Part shown: positions 5,761 to 6,266 of the stretch, one piece after another | Numbering within the stretch: the stretch's first letter is position 1 | How the letters are laid out: the number at the start of each line of letters is the position of its first letter | Source of the DNA: Treponema sp. UBA3662 | Lineage (GTDB): Bacteria > Spirochaetota > Spirochaetia > Treponematales > Treponemataceae | Length of the DNA stretch: 6,266 bases | Assembly (NCBI GenBank): GCA_002373205.1 | Contig: DFJV01000097.1 | Coordinates: 13,140 to 19,405, forward strand | Direction of reading: 5' to 3' | Notes under the pieces: generated by a model | The model's input: only the letters and a program-made list of their open reading frames with translations | Database searches by the model: none | Told to the model about the DNA's origin: nothing | Made by a program: the position numbers and the translations under genes

Positions 5761-6266
5761 ATGGCAAAAACATCGACAAAGAAAACGGCAAAATCATCTT
5801 CCGCCACCATCGGCTTTGAACAGCAGATTTGGGATGCAGCCTGCGAACTTTGGGGACACATTCCCGCTGCAGATTACCGAAAAATCTTTACAGGACTTAT
5901 CTTCTTAAAATACATCTCAACCGCATTCGAAAAAAAATACGCAGAACTAGTTGCAGAAGGTGACGGATTTGAAGACGACCCCGACGCTTACGAAGCAGAC
6001 AACATCTTCTTTGTTCCTCCAGAAGCCCGCTGGTCAGAAATTGCAAAGGCAGCCCATACACCGGAAATCGGTACAATCTTAGACAAAGCCATGATTGCCA
6101 TAGAAGCCGACAACAAAAGCCTCAAAGGAGTCCTTCCAAAAAACTACGCCAACCCCGAGCTGGACAAACGTGTCCTTGGTAACGTAGTAGACGTATTCAC
6201 CAACATGGACATGAGCGACACCGAAGCAAGCAAAGACCTCTTGGGCCGCACCTACGAATACTGCAT
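5761..6266 (+). CDS. hsdM: Type I restriction-modification system methyltransferase (M) subunit, N-terminal part
   Basis: The frame is open from the ATG to the window edge, giving 168 complete codons and no stop. HsdM is the adenine-specific DNA methyltransferase subunit. It works with the HsdS specificity subunit (and with HsdR for cleavage), methylating the host's target sites. After a Lys/Ser/Thr-rich tail (residues 2-16) comes GFEQQIWDAACELWG (18-32), ADYRKIFTGLIFLKYISTAFE (37-57) and, at the edge, LLGRTYEYC (160-168). This order is characteristic of the HsdM N-terminal helical domain. The AdoMet-binding motif and the NPPF/Y catalytic motif would lie beyond the window. The basic tail before GFEQ is common in HsdM and supports this ATG, although there is no Shine-Dalgarno. 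An A8 run at 5930-5937 crosses the Glu57-Lys58-Lys59 codons. hsdS and hsdR are expected to the right but cannot be seen. Confidence 0.93.
   Translation, partial: MAKTSTKKTAKSSSATIGFEQQIWDAACELWGHIPAADYRKIFTGLIFLKYISTAFEKKYAELVAEGDGFEDDPDAYEADNIFFVPPEARWSEIAKAAHTPEIGTILDKAMIAIEADNKSLKGVLPKNYANPELDKRVLGNVVDVFTNMDMSDTEASKDLLGRTYEYC

Noticed and set aside
5661..5861. A 66-codon minus-strand frame between hsdM and the lipoprotein gene
   Set aside because: It begins antisense inside hsdM, crosses both promoters, and encodes nothing recognisable.

Overview
The window looks like chromosomal DNA from a host-associated spirochaete, most likely a Treponema. This is inferred from the combination of moderately AT-rich coding DNA, a very large Ser/Thr/Gly-rich lipoprotein with GGG-type polymorphic-membrane-protein repeats, and GC-rich palindromic spacers between genes. 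No rRNA or other phylogenetic marker is present, so the genus is a guess. No mobile element, CRISPR array or tRNA was found.

Layout from left to right. Positions 1-225 hold a GC-rich edge sequence (about 1-60), then AT-rich DNA with candidate promoters and a good Shine-Dalgarno. Positions 226-1743 (+) encode a complete class 3 type aldehyde dehydrogenase of 505 residues, with all catalytic residues and an unusual N-terminal extension of about 50 residues. Positions 1744-2204 form a 461-base spacer. It contains a T-rich tract, a chain of four tiny GC-rich hairpins (1841-1909), a possible 40-codon secreted peptide or gene remnant (1977-2099), and two further inverted repeats. Positions 2205-5648 (-) encode a lipoprotein of about 1,140 residues. 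It has a lipobox, a probable beta-sandwich stalk, two DUF1565-like modules and fifteen GGG[I/V/L/M] beta-helix repeats, but no autotransporter barrel. Positions 5649-5760 are a compact divergent promoter region. Positions 5761-6266 (+) are the first 168 codons of a type I restriction-modification methyltransferase subunit (hsdM), which runs off the window.

The three main genes are separately transcribed and show no common pathway. The lipoprotein gene and hsdM are divergent and share a 112-base promoter region in which both promoters have perfect extended -10 elements. The hsdM promoter sits so close to the ATG that its mRNA is predicted to be leaderless. The aldehyde dehydrogenase stands alone between palindromic spacers. 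I did not find a clear new multi-gene system. The best leads are the leaderless hsdM, the mini-hairpin array, the lipoprotein's repeat architecture and the aldehyde dehydrogenase N-terminal extension.
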